Source of the DNA: Nemertoderma westbladi | Lineage: Eukaryota > Xenacoelomorpha > Nemertodermatida > Nemertodermatidae | Direction of reading: 5' to 3' | Assembly: GCA_032718475.1 (NCBI GenBank) | Contig: JAUCBJ010008443.1 | Coordinates: forward strand, 22,643 to 86,642 | Length of the DNA stretch: 64,000 nt | Part shown: positions 10,701-23,804 of the stretch, in pieces | How the letters are laid out: the number at the start of each line of letters is the position of its first letter | Position numbering within the stretch: the stretch's first letter is position 1 | The notes under the pieces: generated by a model | Seen by the model: the letters and a program-made list of their open reading frames with translations, nothing else | Databases searched by the model: none | What the model was told of the DNA's origin: nothing | Made by a program: the position numbers and the translations under genes

Positions 10701-13700
10701 CAACAGTATGTGAGTGAGAATGATGAGTGCCGGTGGATTCCTTAACAATCTGCTTACATTTCCAACAGTATGTGAGTCAGAATGATGGATGCTGGTGGAT
10801 TCCTTAACAATCTGCTTACATCTCCAACAGTATGTGAGTGAGAATGATGAGTGCTGGTGGATTCTTTAACAATCTGCTTACATCTCCAACAGTATGTGAG
10901 TGAGAATGATGAGTGCTGGACGATTCCTTAACAATCTGCTTACATCTCCAACAGTATGTGAGTGAGAATGATGGGTGCTGGTGGATTCCTTAACAATCTG
11001 CTTACATCTCCAACAGTATGTGAGTGAGAATGATGAGTGCTGGACGATTCCTTAACAATCTGCTTACATCTCCAACAGTATGTGAGTGAGAATGATGGGT
11101 GCTGGTGGATTCCTTAACAATCTGCTTACATCTCCAACAGTATGTGAGTGAGAATGATGAGTGCTGGACGATTCCTTAACAATCTGCTTACATCTCCAAC
11201 AGTATGTGAGTGAGAATGATGGGTGCTGGTGGATTCCTTAACAATCTGCTTACATCTCCAACAGTATGTGAGTGAGAATGATGAGTGCTGGACGATTCCT
11301 TAACAATCTGCTTACATCTCCAACAGTATGTGAGTGAGAATGATGAGTGCCGGTGGATTCCTTAACAATCTGCTTACATCTCCAACAGTATGTGAGTGAG
11401 AATGATGTGTGCTGGTGGTTTCGTTAACAATCTGCTTACATCTCCAACAGTATGTGAGTGAGAATGATGTGTGCTGGTGGATTCCTTAACAATCTGCGTA
11501 CATCTCCAACAGTATGTGAGTGAGAATGATGAGTGGTGGTCCATTCCTTAACAATCTGCTTACATCTCCAACAGCATGTGAGTGAGAATGATGTGTGCTG
11601 GTGGTTTCGTTAACAATCTGCTTACATCTCCAACAGTATGTGAGTGAGAATGATGACTGCCGGTGGATTCCTTAACAATCTGCTTACATCTCCAACAGTA
11701 TGTGAGTGAGAATGATGTGTGCTGGTGGATTCCTTAACAATCTGCGTACATCTCCAACAGTATGTGAGCTAGAATGATGAGTGCTGGTCGATTCCTTAAC
11801 AATCTGCTTACATCTCCAACAGCATGTGAGTGAGAATGATGTGTGCTGGTGGTTTCGTTAACAATCTGCTTACATCTCCAATAGTATGTGAGTGAGAATG
11901 ATGGGTGCTGGTGGATTCCTTAACAATCTGCTTACATCTCCAGCAGTATGTGAGTGAGAATGATGAGTGCTGGTCGATTCCTTAACAATCTGCTTACATC
12001 TCCAACAGTATGTGAGTGAGAATGATGGGTGCTGGTGGATTCCTTAACAATCTGCTTACATCTCCAACAGTATGTGAGTGAGAATGATGGGAGTTGGTGG
12101 ATTCCTTAACAATCTGCTTACATCTCCAACAGTATGCGAGTGAGAATGATGAGTGCTGGTCGATTCCTTAACAATCTGCTTACATCTCCAACAGTATGTG
12201 AGTGAGAATGATGAGTGCTGGTCGATTCCTTAACAATCTGATTACATCTCCAACAGTATGTGAGTGAGAATGATGAGTGCTGGTGGATTCCTTAACAATC
12301 TGCTTACATCTCCAACAGTATGTGAGTGAGAATGATGGGTGCTGGTGGATTCCTTAACAATCTGCTTACATCTCCAACATATGTGAGTGAGAATGATGGG
12401 TGCTGGTAGATTCCTTTACAATCTGCTCACATATCTAACAGTATGTGAGTGAGAATGATGGGTGCTGGTGGATTCCTTAATAATCTGCTTACATCTCCAA
12501 CAGTATGTGAGTGAGAATGATGGGTGCTGGTGGATTCCTTAACAATCTGCTTACATCTCCAACAGTATGTGAGTGAGAATGATGGGTGCTGGTGGATTCC
12601 TTAACAATCTGCTTACATCTCCAACAGTATGTGAGTGAGAATGATGAGTGCTGGTCGATTCCTTAACAATCTGCTTACATATCTAACAGTATGTGAGTGA
12701 GAATGATGGGTGGTGGTGGATTCCTTAACAGTCTGCTTACTTCTCCAACAGTATGTGAGTGAGAATGATGGGCGCTGGTGGATTCCTTAACAATCTGCTT
12801 ACATCTCCAACAGTATGTGAGTGAGAATGATGAGTGCTGGACGATTCCTTAACAATCTGCTTACATCTCCAACAGTATGTGAGTGAGAATGATGAGTGCT
12901 GGACGATTCCTTAACAATCTGCTTACATCTCCAACAGTATGTGAGTGAGAATGATGAGTGCCGGTGGATTCCTTAACAATCTGCTTACATCTCCAACAGT
13001 ATGTGAGTGAGAATGATGAGTGCCGGTGGATTCCTTAACAATCTGCTTACATCTCCAACAGTATGTGAGTGAGAATGATGAGTGCCGGTGGATTCCTTAA
13101 CAATCTGCTTACATCTCCAACAGTATGTGAGTGAGAATGATGAGTGCTGGTCGATTCCTTAACAATCTGCTTACATATCTAACAGTATGTGAGTGAGAAT
13201 GATGGGTGGTGGTGGATTCCTTAACAGTCTGCTTACTTCTCCAACAGTATGTGAGTGAGAATGATGGGCGCTGGTGGATTCCTTAACAATCTGCTTACAT
13301 CTCCAACAGTATGTGAGTGAGAATGATGAGTGCTGGACGATTCCTTAACAATCTGCTTACATCTCCAACAGTATGTGAGTGAGAATGATGGGTGCTGGTG
13401 GATTCCTTAACAATCTGCTTACATCTCCAACAGTATGTGAGTGAGAATGATGAGTGCTGGACGATTCCTTAACAATCTGCTTACATCTCCAACAGTATGT
13501 GAGTGAGAATGATGGGTGCTGGTGGATTCCTTAACAATCTGCTTACATCTCCAACAGTATGTGAGTGAGAATGATGAGTGCCGGTGGATTCCTTAACAAT
13601 CTGCTTACATCTCCAACAGTATGTGAGTGAGAATGATGTGTGCTGGTGGTTTCGTTAACAATCTGCTTACATCTCCAACAGTATGTGAGTGAGAATGATG

Positions 13701-16700
13701 TGTGCTGGTGGATTCCTTAACAATCTGCGTACATCTCCAACAGTATGTGAGTGAGAATGATGTGTGCTGGTGGTTTCGTTAACAATCTGCTTACATCTCC
13801 AACAGTATGTGAGTGAGAATGATGGGTGCTGGTGGATTCCTTAACAATCTGCGTACATCTCCAACAGTATGTGAGTGAGAATGATGAGTGCTGGACGATT
13901 CCTTAACAATCTGCTTACATCTCCAACAGTATGTGAGTGAGAATGATGGGTGCTGGTGGATTCCTTAACAATCTGCTTACATCTCCAACAGTATGTGAGT
14001 GAGAATGATGAGTGCCGGTGGATTCCTTAACAATCTGCTTACATCTCCAACAGTATGTGAGTGAGAATGATGTGTGCTGGTGGTTTCGTTAACAATCTGC
14101 TTACATCTCCAACAGTATGTGAGTGAGAATGATGTGTGCTGGTGGATTCCTTAACAATCTGCGTACATCTCCAACAGTATGTGAGTGAGAATGATGTGTG
14201 CTGGTGGATTCCTTAACAATCTGCGTACATCTCCAACAGTATGTGAGTGAGAATGATGAGTGCTGGTCGATTCCTTAACAATCTGATTACATCTCCAACA
14301 GTATGTGAGTGAGAATGATGAGTGCTGGTCGATTCCTTAACAATCTGCTTACATCTCCAACAGTATGTGAGTGAGAATGATGTGTGCTGGTGGATTCCTT
14401 AACAATCTGCGTACATCTCCAACAGTATGTGAGTGAGAATGATGTGTGCTGGTGGATTCCTTAACAATCTGCGTACATCTCCAACAGTATGTGAGTGAGA
14501 ATGATGAGTGCCGGTGGATTCCTTAACAATCTGCGTACATCTCCAACAGTATGTGAGTGAGAATGATGTGTGCTGGTGGATTCCTTAACAATCTGCGTAC
14601 ATCTCCAACAGTATGTGAGTGAGAATGATGAGTGCCGGTGGATTCCTTAACAATCTGCTTACATCTCCAACAGTATGTGAGTGAGAATGATGAGTGCTGG
14701 TCGATTCCTTAACAATCTGCTTACATCTCCAACAGCATGTGAGTGAGAAGGATGTGTGCTGGTGGATTCCTTAACAATCTGCTTACATCTCCAACAGTAT
14801 GTGAGTGAGAATGATGGGTGCTGGTGGATTCCTTAACAATCTGCTTACATCTCCAACAGTATGTGAGTGAGAATGATGAGTGCTGGTCGATTCCTTAACA
14901 ATCTGCTTACATCTCCAACAGCATGTGAGTGAGAAGGATGTATGCTGGTGGTTTCGTTAACAATCTGCTTACATCTCCAATAGTATGTGAGTGAGAATGA
15001 TGGGTGCTGGTGGATTCCTTAACAATCTGCTTACATCTCCAACAGTATGTGAGTGAGAATGATGGGTGCTGGTGGATTCCTTAACAATCTGCTTACATCT
15101 CCAACAGTATGTGAGTGAGAATGATGAGTGCTGGTCGATTCCTTAACAATCTGCTTACATATCTAACAGTATGTGAGTGAGAATGATGGGTGGTGGTGGA
15201 TTCCTTAACAGTCTGCTTACTTCTCCAACAGTATGTGAGTGAGAAGGATGGGCGCTGGTGGATTCCTTAACAATCTGCTTACATCTCCAACAGTATGTGA
15301 GTGAGAATGATGAGTGCCGGTGGATTCCTTAACAATCTGCTTACATCTCCAACAGTGTGTGAGTGAGAATGATGAGTGCTGGACGATTCCTTAACAATCT
15401 GCTTACATCTCCAACAGTATGTGAGTGAGAATGATGGGTGCTGGTGGATTCCTTAACAATCTGCTTACATCTCCAACAGTATGTGAGTGAGAATGATGAG
15501 TGCTGGACGATTCCTTAACAATCTGCTTACATCTCCAACAGTATGTGAGTGAGAATGATGAGTGCCGGTGGATTCCTTAACAATCTGCTTACATCTCCAA
15601 CAGTATGTGAGTGAGAATGATGAGTGCTGGACGATTCCTTAACAATCTGCTTACATCTCCAACAGTATGTGAGTGAGAATGATGGGTGCTGGTGGATTCC
15701 TTAACAATCTGCTTACATCTCCAACAGTATGTGAGTGAGAATGATGAGTGCTGGACGATTCCTTAACAATCTGCTTACATCTCCAACAGTATGTGAGTGA
15801 GAATGATGGGTGCTGGTGGATTCCTTAACAATCTGCTTACATCTCCAACAGTATGTGAGTGAGAATGATGAGTGCCGGTGGATTCCTTAACAATCTGCTT
15901 ACATCTCCAACAGTATGTGAGTGAGAATGATGGGTGCTGGTGGATTCCTTAACAATCTGCGTACATCTCCAACAGTATGTGAGTGAGAATGATGTGTGCT
16001 GGTGGTTTCGTTAACAATCTGCTTACATCTCCAACAGTATGTGAGTGAGAATGATGAGTGCCGGTGGATTCCTTAACAATCTGCTTACATCTCCAACAGT
16101 ATGTGAGTGAGAATGATGGGTGCTGGTGGATTCCTTAACAATCTGCGTACATCTCCAACAGTATGTGAGTGAGAATGATGTGTGCTGGTGGTTTCGTTAA
16201 CAATCTGCTTACATCTCCAACAGTATGTGAGTGAGAATGATGTGTGCTGGTGGATTCCTTAACAATCTGCGTACATCTCCAACAGTATGTGAGTGAGAAT
16301 GATGTGTGCTGGTGGTTTCGTTAACAATCTGCTTACATCTCCAACAGTATGTGAGTGAGAATGATGGGTACTGGTGGATTCCTTAACAATCTGCGTACAT
16401 CTCCAACATTATGTGAGTGAGAATGATGAGTGCTGGACGATTCCTTAACAATCTGCTTACATCTCCAACAGTATGTGAGTGAGAATGATGGGTGCTGGTG
16501 GATTCCTTAACAATCTGCTTACATCTCCAACAGTATGTGAGTGAGAATGATGAGTGCCGGTGGATTCCTTAACAATCTGCTTACATCTCCAACAGTATGT
16601 GAGTGAGAATAATGGGTGCTGGTCGATTCCTTAACAATATGCTTACATCTCCAACAGTATGTGAGTGAGAATGATGTGTGCTGGTGGTTTCGTTAACAAT

Positions 16701-19488
16701 CTGCTTACATCTCCAACAGTATGTGAGTGAGAATGATGTGTGCTGGTGGATTCCTTAACAATCTGCGTACATCTCCAACAGTATGTGAGTGAGAATGATG
16801 TGTGCTGGTGGATTCCTTAACAATCTGCGTACATCTCCAACAGTATGTGAGTGAGAATGATGAGTGCTGGTCGATTCCTTAACAATCTGCTTACATCTCC
16901 AACAGTATGTGAGTGAGAATGATGTGTGCTGGTGGATTCCTTAACAATCTGCGTACATCTCCAACAGTATGTGAGTGAGAATGATGAGTGCTGGTCGATT
17001 CCTTAACAATCTGCTTACATCTCCAACAGTATGTGAGTGAGAATGATGTGTGCTGGTGGATTCCTTAACAATCTGCGTACATCTCCAACAGTATGTGAGT
17101 GAGAATGATGTGTGCTGGTGGTTTCGTTAACAATCTGCTTACATCTCCAACAGTATGTGAGTGAGAATGATGGGTACTGGTGGATTCCTTAACAATCTGC
17201 GTACATCTCCAACAGTATGTGAGTGAGAATGATGAGTGCTGGACGATTCCTTAACAATCTGCTTACATCTCCAACAGTATGTGAGTGAGAATGATGGGTG
17301 CTGGTGGATTCCTTAACAATCTGCTTACATCTCCAACAGTATGTGAGTGAGAATGATGAGTGCCGGTGGATTCCTTAACAATCTGCTTACATCTCCAACA
17401 GTATGTGAGTGAGAATAATGGGTGCTGGTCGATTCCTTAACAATATGCTTACATCTCCAACAGTATGTGAGTGAGAATGATGTGTGCTGGTGGTTTCGTT
17501 AACAATCTGCTTACATCTCCAACAGTATGTGAGTGAGAATGATGTGTGCTGGTGGATTCCTTAACAATCTGCGTACATCTCCAACAGTATGTGAGTGAGA
17601 ATGATGTGTGCTGGTGGATTCCTTAACAATCTGCGTACATCTCCAACAGTATGTGAGTGAGAATGATGAGTGCTGGTCGATTCCTTAACAATCTGCTTAC
17701 ATCTCCAACAGTATGTGAGTGAGAATGATGAGTGCTGGTGGATTCCTTAACAATCTGCTTACATCTCCAACAGTATGTGAGTGAGAATGATGAGTGCTGG
17801 TCGATTCCTTAACAATCTGCTTACATCTCCAACAGTATGTGAGTGAGAATGATGTGTGCTGGTGGATTCCTTAACAATCTGCGTACATCTCCAACAGTAT
17901 GTGAGTGAGAATGATGAGTGCTGGTCGATTCCTTAACAATCTGCTTACATCTCCAACAGTATGTGAGTGAGAATGATTTGTGCTGGTGGATTCCTTAACA
18001 ATCTGCGTACATCTCCAACAGTATGTGAGTGAGAATGATGTGTGCTGGTGGATTCCTTAACAATCTGCGTACATCTCCAACAGTATGTGAGTGAGAATGA
18101 TGAGTGCCGGTGGATTCCTTAACAATCTGCTTACATCTCCAACAGTATGTGAGTGAGAATGATGTGTGCTGGTGGATTCCTTAACAATCTGCGTACATCT
18201 CCAACAGTATGTGAGTGAGAATGATGAGTGCTGGTCGATTCCTTAACAATCTGCTTACATCTCCAACAGCATGTGAGTGAGAATGATGTGTGCTGGTGGT
18301 TTCGTTAACAATCTGCTTACATCTCCAATAGTATGTGAGTGAGAATGATGGGTGCTGGTGGATTCCTTAACAATCTGCTTACATCTCCAACAGTATGTGA
18401 GTGAGAATGATGGGTGCTGGTGGATTCCTTAACAATCTGCTTACATCTCCAACAGTATGTGAGTGAGAATGATGAGTGCTGGTCGATTCCTTAACAATCT
18501 GCTTACATATCTAACAGTATGTGAGTGAGAATGATGGGTGCTGGTGGATTCCTTAACAATCTGCTTACATCTCCAACAGTATGTGAGTGAGAATGATGGG
18601 TGCTGGTGGATTCCTTAACAATCTGCTTACATATCTAACAGTATGTGAGTGAGAATGATGGCTGCTGGTGGATTCCTTAATAATCTGCTTACATCTCCAA
18701 CAGTATGTGAGTGAGAATGATGGGTGCTGGTGGATTCCTTAACAATCTGCTTACATATCTAACAGTATGTGAGTGAGAATGATGGGTGCTGGTGGATTCC
18801 TTAATAATCTGCTTAAATCTCCAACAGTATGTGAGTGAGAATGATGGGTGCTGGTGGATTCCTTAACAATCTGCTTACATATCTAACAGTATGTGAGTGA
18901 GAATGATGAGTGCTGGTGGATTCCTTAATAATCTGCTTACATCTCCAACAGTATGTGAGTGGGAATGATGAGTGCTGGTGGATTCCTTAACAATCTGCTT
19001 ACATATCTAACAGTATGTGAGTGAGAATGATGGGTGCTGGTGGATTCCTTAATAATCTGCTTAAATCTCCAACAGTATGTGAGTGAGAATGATGGGTGCT
19101 GGTGGATTCCTTAACAATCTGCTTACATATCTAACAGTATGTGAGTGAGAATGATGAGTGCTGGTGGATTCCTTAATAATCTGCTTACATCTCCAACAGT
19201 ATGTGAGTGAGAATGATGGGTGCTGGTGGATTCCTTAACAATCTGCTTACATCTCCAACAGTATGTGAGTGAGAATGATGGGTGCTGGTGGATTCCTTAA
19301 TAATCTGCTTAAATCTCCAACAGTATGTGAGTGAGAATGATGGGTGCTGGTGGATTCCTTAACAATCTGCGTACATCTCCAACAGTATGTGAGTGAGAAT
19401 GATGAGTGCTGGTGGATTCCTTAATAATCTTCTTACATCTCCAACAGTATGTGAGTGAGAATGATGGGAGTTGGTGGATTCCTTAACA
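4715..19488. repeat. 62-bp minisatellite array, right segment
   Basis: About 238 units of 62 bp in near-perfect phase, starting with the right copy of the target duplication (4715-4721) and ending at ttccttaaca, 94 bp before a dynein exon. Variant units are organised in higher-order patterns. There are long runs where ggacgattcc units alternate with ggtggattcc units (a 124-bp dimer), a block copied 13 units apart (16611 and 17417), one 8 units apart (12705 and 13201), one 32 units apart (13201 and 15185) and one 46 units apart (7351 and 10203). A rare 2-bp deletion occurs near 12380. No open frame, no spacers and no gene are visible in it. Confidence 0.97.
16611..18222. repeat. 806-bp higher-order repeat within the 62-bp array
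   Basis: The diagnostic unit aatgggtgctggtcg followed by caatatgc occurs at 16611 and again at 17417, exactly 806 bp (13 units) apart. The order of neighbouring unit variants after each copy is largely the same. This marks a block duplication inside the minisatellite. The outer limits are approximate. Confidence 0.65.
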
Positions 19489-19582
19489 CTAACGGCCTAT
19501 TGATCCGAAACCGGGTCTGCGAGGGCGTTCATTCTGAAATGAATAATATTGACTTGTACAAAGTTTCTTGGTTATTTTCCAG

Positions 19583-19735
19583 GACAGCATTAATGCTGAA
19601 ACAGTTGAATTGATGGCTCCATATTTGGAAGCTGAAGATTACAACATGGAAACAGCCAAGAAAGTCTCAGGCAATGTCGCCGGATTGGCAAATTGGTCCA
19701 TTGCTATGGCCTTCTTTTATGGAATCAATAAAGAG
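19583..19735 (+). CDS. Axonemal dynein heavy chain exon (stalk entry)
   Basis: A 153-bp exon (51 codons, phase 0 at both ends) bounded by an acceptor ttattttccag and a donor gag|gttag. The product contains [19 protein letters not shown] and [11 protein letters not shown]. This matches the conserved segment of dynein heavy chains that follows AAA4 and leads into the microtubule-binding stalk, which normally reads AKKVCGNVAGL...FFxINKEV. Dynein heavy chains are ATP-driven motors of cilia and flagella; this exon belongs to the segment coupling the AAA ring to the stalk. The start of the stalk is supplied by the next exon at 28031, which continues the family sequence without a gap. The segment looks closest to the outer-arm DNAH5/DNAH8 group, from memory of the family and not from a search. 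Confidence 0.88.
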
Positions 19736-20082
19736 GTTAGCCTTAATTTTTCAGTATCAATAGTGTGCAGAAGCTAATGCTTTCACTTAATACGATTGCT
19801 ATCATCTACGCTGATGCAATGGGGGATTTAACGAGGTCCCACAGGGGAATCGAAATCGTAATAGAGTCAAAATTACTAGAACAATTTGGTAGAATGTTGA
19901 AACCATATTATTAAAAATAATAAGCTTACAATGCAAAAACGGAGGTTTCGTTATTCTAATAACATCTTCAGCGCAAAATTAACTCTATAATAATGTAGTG
20001 TAATAAACATACCTAACATACATAACAAGAATAATACAATTCAAATTACCCGCCATATTTCCTGCAAATAGATACTGTAAGC
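19736..20082. other. Dynein intron, unique AT-rich segment
   Basis: This is intron sequence after the donor site. I see no ORF, RNA gene or array here; it runs into the Penelope fragment. Confidence 0.6.
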
Positions 20083-20450
20083 TCAATAAAAAAATAAAGG
20101 GAAAGAATTTTCTTGGATGTTCAAAGTGGGTCTGTACTTCCGAATAAGAATACTTTCTTTAATAAGGATGTCATAGCTATTGGATGCACGGGAGAAAATT
20201 GTAAGGTCATCATAATTAAAACTATGCTCCATTTCACGTGCGTGTTCTACTACAGATGAGTGTTTTTGCTTAACAGGTTTTCCCGTGCGGGGTGATAACC
20301 CCAGATGCTCACACACCCTGACCTTATAGTGTCGTACCGATTTGCCAATATATGTGGCCGCACAGCCACTACACTTAAATTTATAAATGGTCAAGGGGCG
20401 GAGTTCTGTGGGAAGTTTATCGAGACGGCCACAAAGGGTGAAGATCTGGG
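20083..20450 (-). pseudogene. Penelope-like element fragment (GIY-YIG endonuclease)
   Basis: The minus strand encodes the last 120 or so residues of a Penelope-like retroelement. It shows the linker LDKLPTELRPLTIYKFKC, then TYIGKS (the YIG half of GIY-YIG), KVRVCEHLG (catalytic-type Arg) and LIKESILIRK (catalytic-type Glu), ending near a stop at 20083. In Penelope-like elements this domain sits C-terminal to the reverse transcriptase and cuts target DNA. The reverse transcriptase itself is absent: the fragment stops where an unrelated plus-strand LINE begins near 20450. It is a dead remnant in the dynein intron. Confidence 0.82.
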
Positions 20451-21254
20451 ATTCACACTTCAAGAACGCAGAAGTGGTAGATATCCGGTAAATACAGTCA
20501 CAGACACCGACTTTGCGGATGACATCGCCCTGCTCTCTAATACACTAGCAGATGAACAGCTTATACTAAATAAAGTGGAGAGGGCTGCTAAGGAGGTTGG
20601 ATTGCATATAAATGCTACCAAGACCGAATTCATGACTTTTAATGTTGATGGAAACTTGACAACCATTGATAATAATCAACTAAGGAAGGTCGATGACTTC
20701 CAGTACCTAGGATCATGGATAGAGAATAGCAAAAAGGACATAGAAGTTAGGAAAGCAAAGGCTTGGGTAGCTCTATCAAAAATAGATACCCTCTGGAAAT
20801 CAGATCTCTCCAGGCACCTGAAGACTAAGTTCTTTCGAGCCACAGTGGAAACCGTACTTTTATACGGGGGTGAGACCTGGACACTGACTAAATCACTTGA
20901 ACAACGAATTGATGGTTGCTACACAAGACTACTAAGGGCAGCCCTAAACACCAGCTGGAGACAACACATAACAAACGCCGAGCTTTATGGTACAATACCA
21001 CCTGTATCAACCACCCTCCGTGAACGCAGATTAAGTTTAGTGGGCACTGCTGGCGAAGTAAAGACGAGGTCATACCAGATCTACTTCTCTGGCAACCAAC
21101 TCATGGAAAGCGTAGTCGTGGACGACCGGCCATAACATATATAGATCAACTTGAAAGGGATACTGAACTTGGGAGAAACGAAATTGCGACAACTATGGAG
21201 AATCGGGAAGCCTGGAAGGATCTCATTTCCACTGTCCGAGTTCGCTCGACCTAG
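20451..21254 (+). pseudogene. RTE-like LINE 3' fragment, second family
   Basis: A 5'-truncated LINE encoding the end of a reverse transcriptase. It starts just before TDTDFADDIALLSN (FADD catalytic box), then KTEFMTFNVDGN, VDDFQYLGSWIE, TVLLYGGETWTLT and NAELYGTIPP. A single-base frameshift near 21035-21045 separates this from the rest of the protein, which continues in another frame through a WRSKDE block, WQPTHGKRSRGRP and MENREAWKDLI to a stop at 21252-21254. It shares block order with copy 1 but is clearly a different family. The apparent long ORF that begins at 20305 is a chance fusion through the antisense of the Penelope fragment. Confidence 0.82.
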
Positions 21255-21320
21255 TAGTCCATGTAGTCCCTCTCGCTCGACCTAGTAGTCCCTGTAGTCC
21301 CTCTCGCTCGACCTTGTAAT
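21243..21320. repeat. 31-bp tandem repeat at LINE end
   Basis: Two and a half copies of a 31-bp unit beginning cgctcgacctagtagtcc overlap the stop codon of the RTE-like fragment. They probably arose from its 3' terminal sequence. Confidence 0.75.
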
Positions 21321-21456
21321 AACACACATTCAAGGCTTTTCTTTAACTGCTTCTTTCGACTCCCTGTATCAACATACTATAGTAAATAGGTTTTTCAATA
21401 AAATAGTACGGTAATTTGACTGCTGACAACGGCAGTCGCAATATTTTGCCTGCAGT

Positions 21457-23259
21457 GTTAAATCTGTAGCCAAAATATCCTCCCTCCCCCAAGCACCAAC
21501 CCCTTGCTGTGCGTTAAATCTGTAGCCAAAATATCCTCCCTCCCCCAAGCACCAACCCCTTGCTGTGCGTTAAATCTGTAGGCAAAATATCCTCCCTCCC
21601 CCAAGCACCAACCCCTTGCTGTGCGTTAAATCTGTAGCCAAAATATCCTCCCTCCCCCAAGCACCAACCCCTTGCTGTGCGTTAAATCTGTAGCCAAAAT
21701 ATCCTCCCTCCCCCAAGCACCAACCCCTTGCTGTGCGTTAAATCTGTAGCCAAAATATCCTCCCTCCCCCAAGCACCAACCCCTTGCTGTGCGTTAAATC
21801 TGTAGCCAAAATATCCTCCCTCCCCCAACCACCAACCCCTTGCTGTGCGTTAAATCTGTAGCCAAAATATCCTCCCTCCCCCAAGCACCAAACCCTTGCT
21901 GTGCGTTAAATCTGTAGCCAAAATATCCTCCCTCCCCCAAGCACCAACCCCTTGCTGTGCGTTAAATCTGTAGCCAAAATATCCTCCCTCCCCCAAGCAC
22001 CAACCCCTTGCTGTGCGTTAAATCTGTAGCCAAAATATCCTCCCTCCCCCAAGCACCAACCCCTTGCTGTGCGTTAAATCTGTAGCCAAAATATCCTCCC
22101 TCCCCCAAGCACCAACCCCTTGCTGTGCGTTAAATCTGTAGCCAAAATATCCTCCCTCCCCCAAGCACCAACCCCTTGCTGTGCGTTAAATCTGTAGCCA
22201 AAATATCCTCCCTCCCCCAAGCACCAACCCCTTGCTGTGCGTTAAATCTGTAGCCAAAATATCCTCCCTCCCCCAAGCACCAACCCCTTGCTGTGCGTTA
22301 AATCTGTAGCCAAAATATCCTCCCTCCCCCAAGCACCAACCCCTTGCTGTGCGTTAAATCTGTAGCCAAAATATCCTCCCTCCCCCAAGCACCAACCCCT
22401 TGCTGTGCGTTAAATCTGTAGCCAAAATATCCTCCCTCCCCCAAGCACCAACCCCTTGCTGTGCGTTAAATCTGTAGCCAAAATATCCTCCCTCCCCCAA
22501 GCACCAACCCCTTGCTGTGCGTTAAATCTGTAGCCAAAATATCCTCCCTCCCCCAAGCACCAACCCCTTGCTCTGCGTTAAATCTGTAGCCAAAATATCC
22601 TCCCTCCCCCAAGCACCAACCCCTTGCTCTGCGTTAAATCTGTAGCCAAAATATCCTCCCTCCCCCAAGCACCAACCCCTTGCTGTGCGTTAAATCTGTA
22701 GCCAAAATATCCTCCCTCCCCCAAGCACCAACCCCTTGCTGTGCGTTAAATCTGTAGCCAAAATATCCTCCCTCCCCCAACCACCAACCCATTGCTGTGC
22801 GTTAAATCTGTAGCCAAAATATCCTCCCTCCCCCAAGCACCAACCCCTTGCTGTGCGTTAAATCTGTAGCCAAAATATCCTCCCTCCCCCAACCACCAAC
22901 CCATTGCTGTGCGTTAAATCTGTAGCCAAAATATCCTCCCTCCCCCAAGCACCAACCCCTTGCTGTGCGTTAAATCTGTAGCCAAAATATCCTCCCTCCC
23001 CCAAGTACCAACCCCTTGCTGTGCGTTAAATCTGTAGCCAAAATATCCTCCCTCCCCCAAGCACCAACCAACCCCTTGCTGTGCGTTAAATCTGTAGCCA
23101 AAATATCCTCCCTCCCCCAACCACCAACCCATTGCTGTGCGTTAAATCTGTAGCCAAAATATCCTCCCTCCCCCAAGCACCAACCCCTTGCTGTGCGTTA
23201 AATCTGTAGCCAAAATATCCTCCCTCCCCCAAGCACCAACCAACCCCTTGCTGTGCGTT
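21457..23259. repeat. 56-bp minisatellite array
   Basis: About 32 units of 56 bp, each made of gttaaatctgtagccaaaat, a pyrimidine-rich atcctccctcccccaa and gcaccaaccccttgctgtgc. Units are nearly identical. Exceptions are a gcacc/ccacc variant, a ctctgc variant and two units with an extra caac (near 23065 and 23240). The strand bias is strong (C on plus, G on minus). The short minus-strand frames through it are repeat artefacts. Confidence 0.97.
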
Positions 23260-23804
23260 TGCTTTACAGCTTTCAATGTAACTGACCCCCATTTTAAATG
23301 CGGCCTATGCCAATCAATATTTCACCTGCCGTGTGGCTCACACTTAAGGACACACGATTTATCAAATCAAACTAGTCTAAATGAACTATGCATTTTTTGT
23401 AAAACCGAAACTTTTCCTTTTTATAATATTAATAATGATGATGAAGATATTTTTCCCCAAATTTCACACCAACTGTACCACCTAACGAATTTTTGTTCTT
23501 AAACCAAATATTATCTAAAATTTATCCGGACCAAAACTTAACCAAAATAGCTTTTGACAAAGGACCGCTCCAATTCCCCCACAACCTCAAACAAAAAGTC
23601 ATTTTCAGTCTTTTACTTAAACTGCTGCAGCCTACCTTTTAATTTTGATTCGATTGACACCTTTCTCCAAACTCCAAATTTTAAATTTGACATACTAACC
23701 TTTACCGTGACCTTTTTAATGCCGATTCCCCATTAGGTCTTTTTAAATTTGATGGTTATCATGATAAACCAATTCTTTGCAATAGGCAGACTGGAAATAC
23801 CAGA

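Noticed and set aside
1-19488. CRISPR-like array
   Set aside because: Units are contiguous tandem repeats without unique spacers, in a eukaryotic intron.
20305-20450. N-terminal part of a 276-residue plus-strand ORF
   Set aside because: It is the antisense of the Penelope fragment; genuine LINE coding starts near 20451.
22914-23292. Gly/Trp-rich minus-strand ORFs
   Set aside because: Shadows of the 56-bp array.
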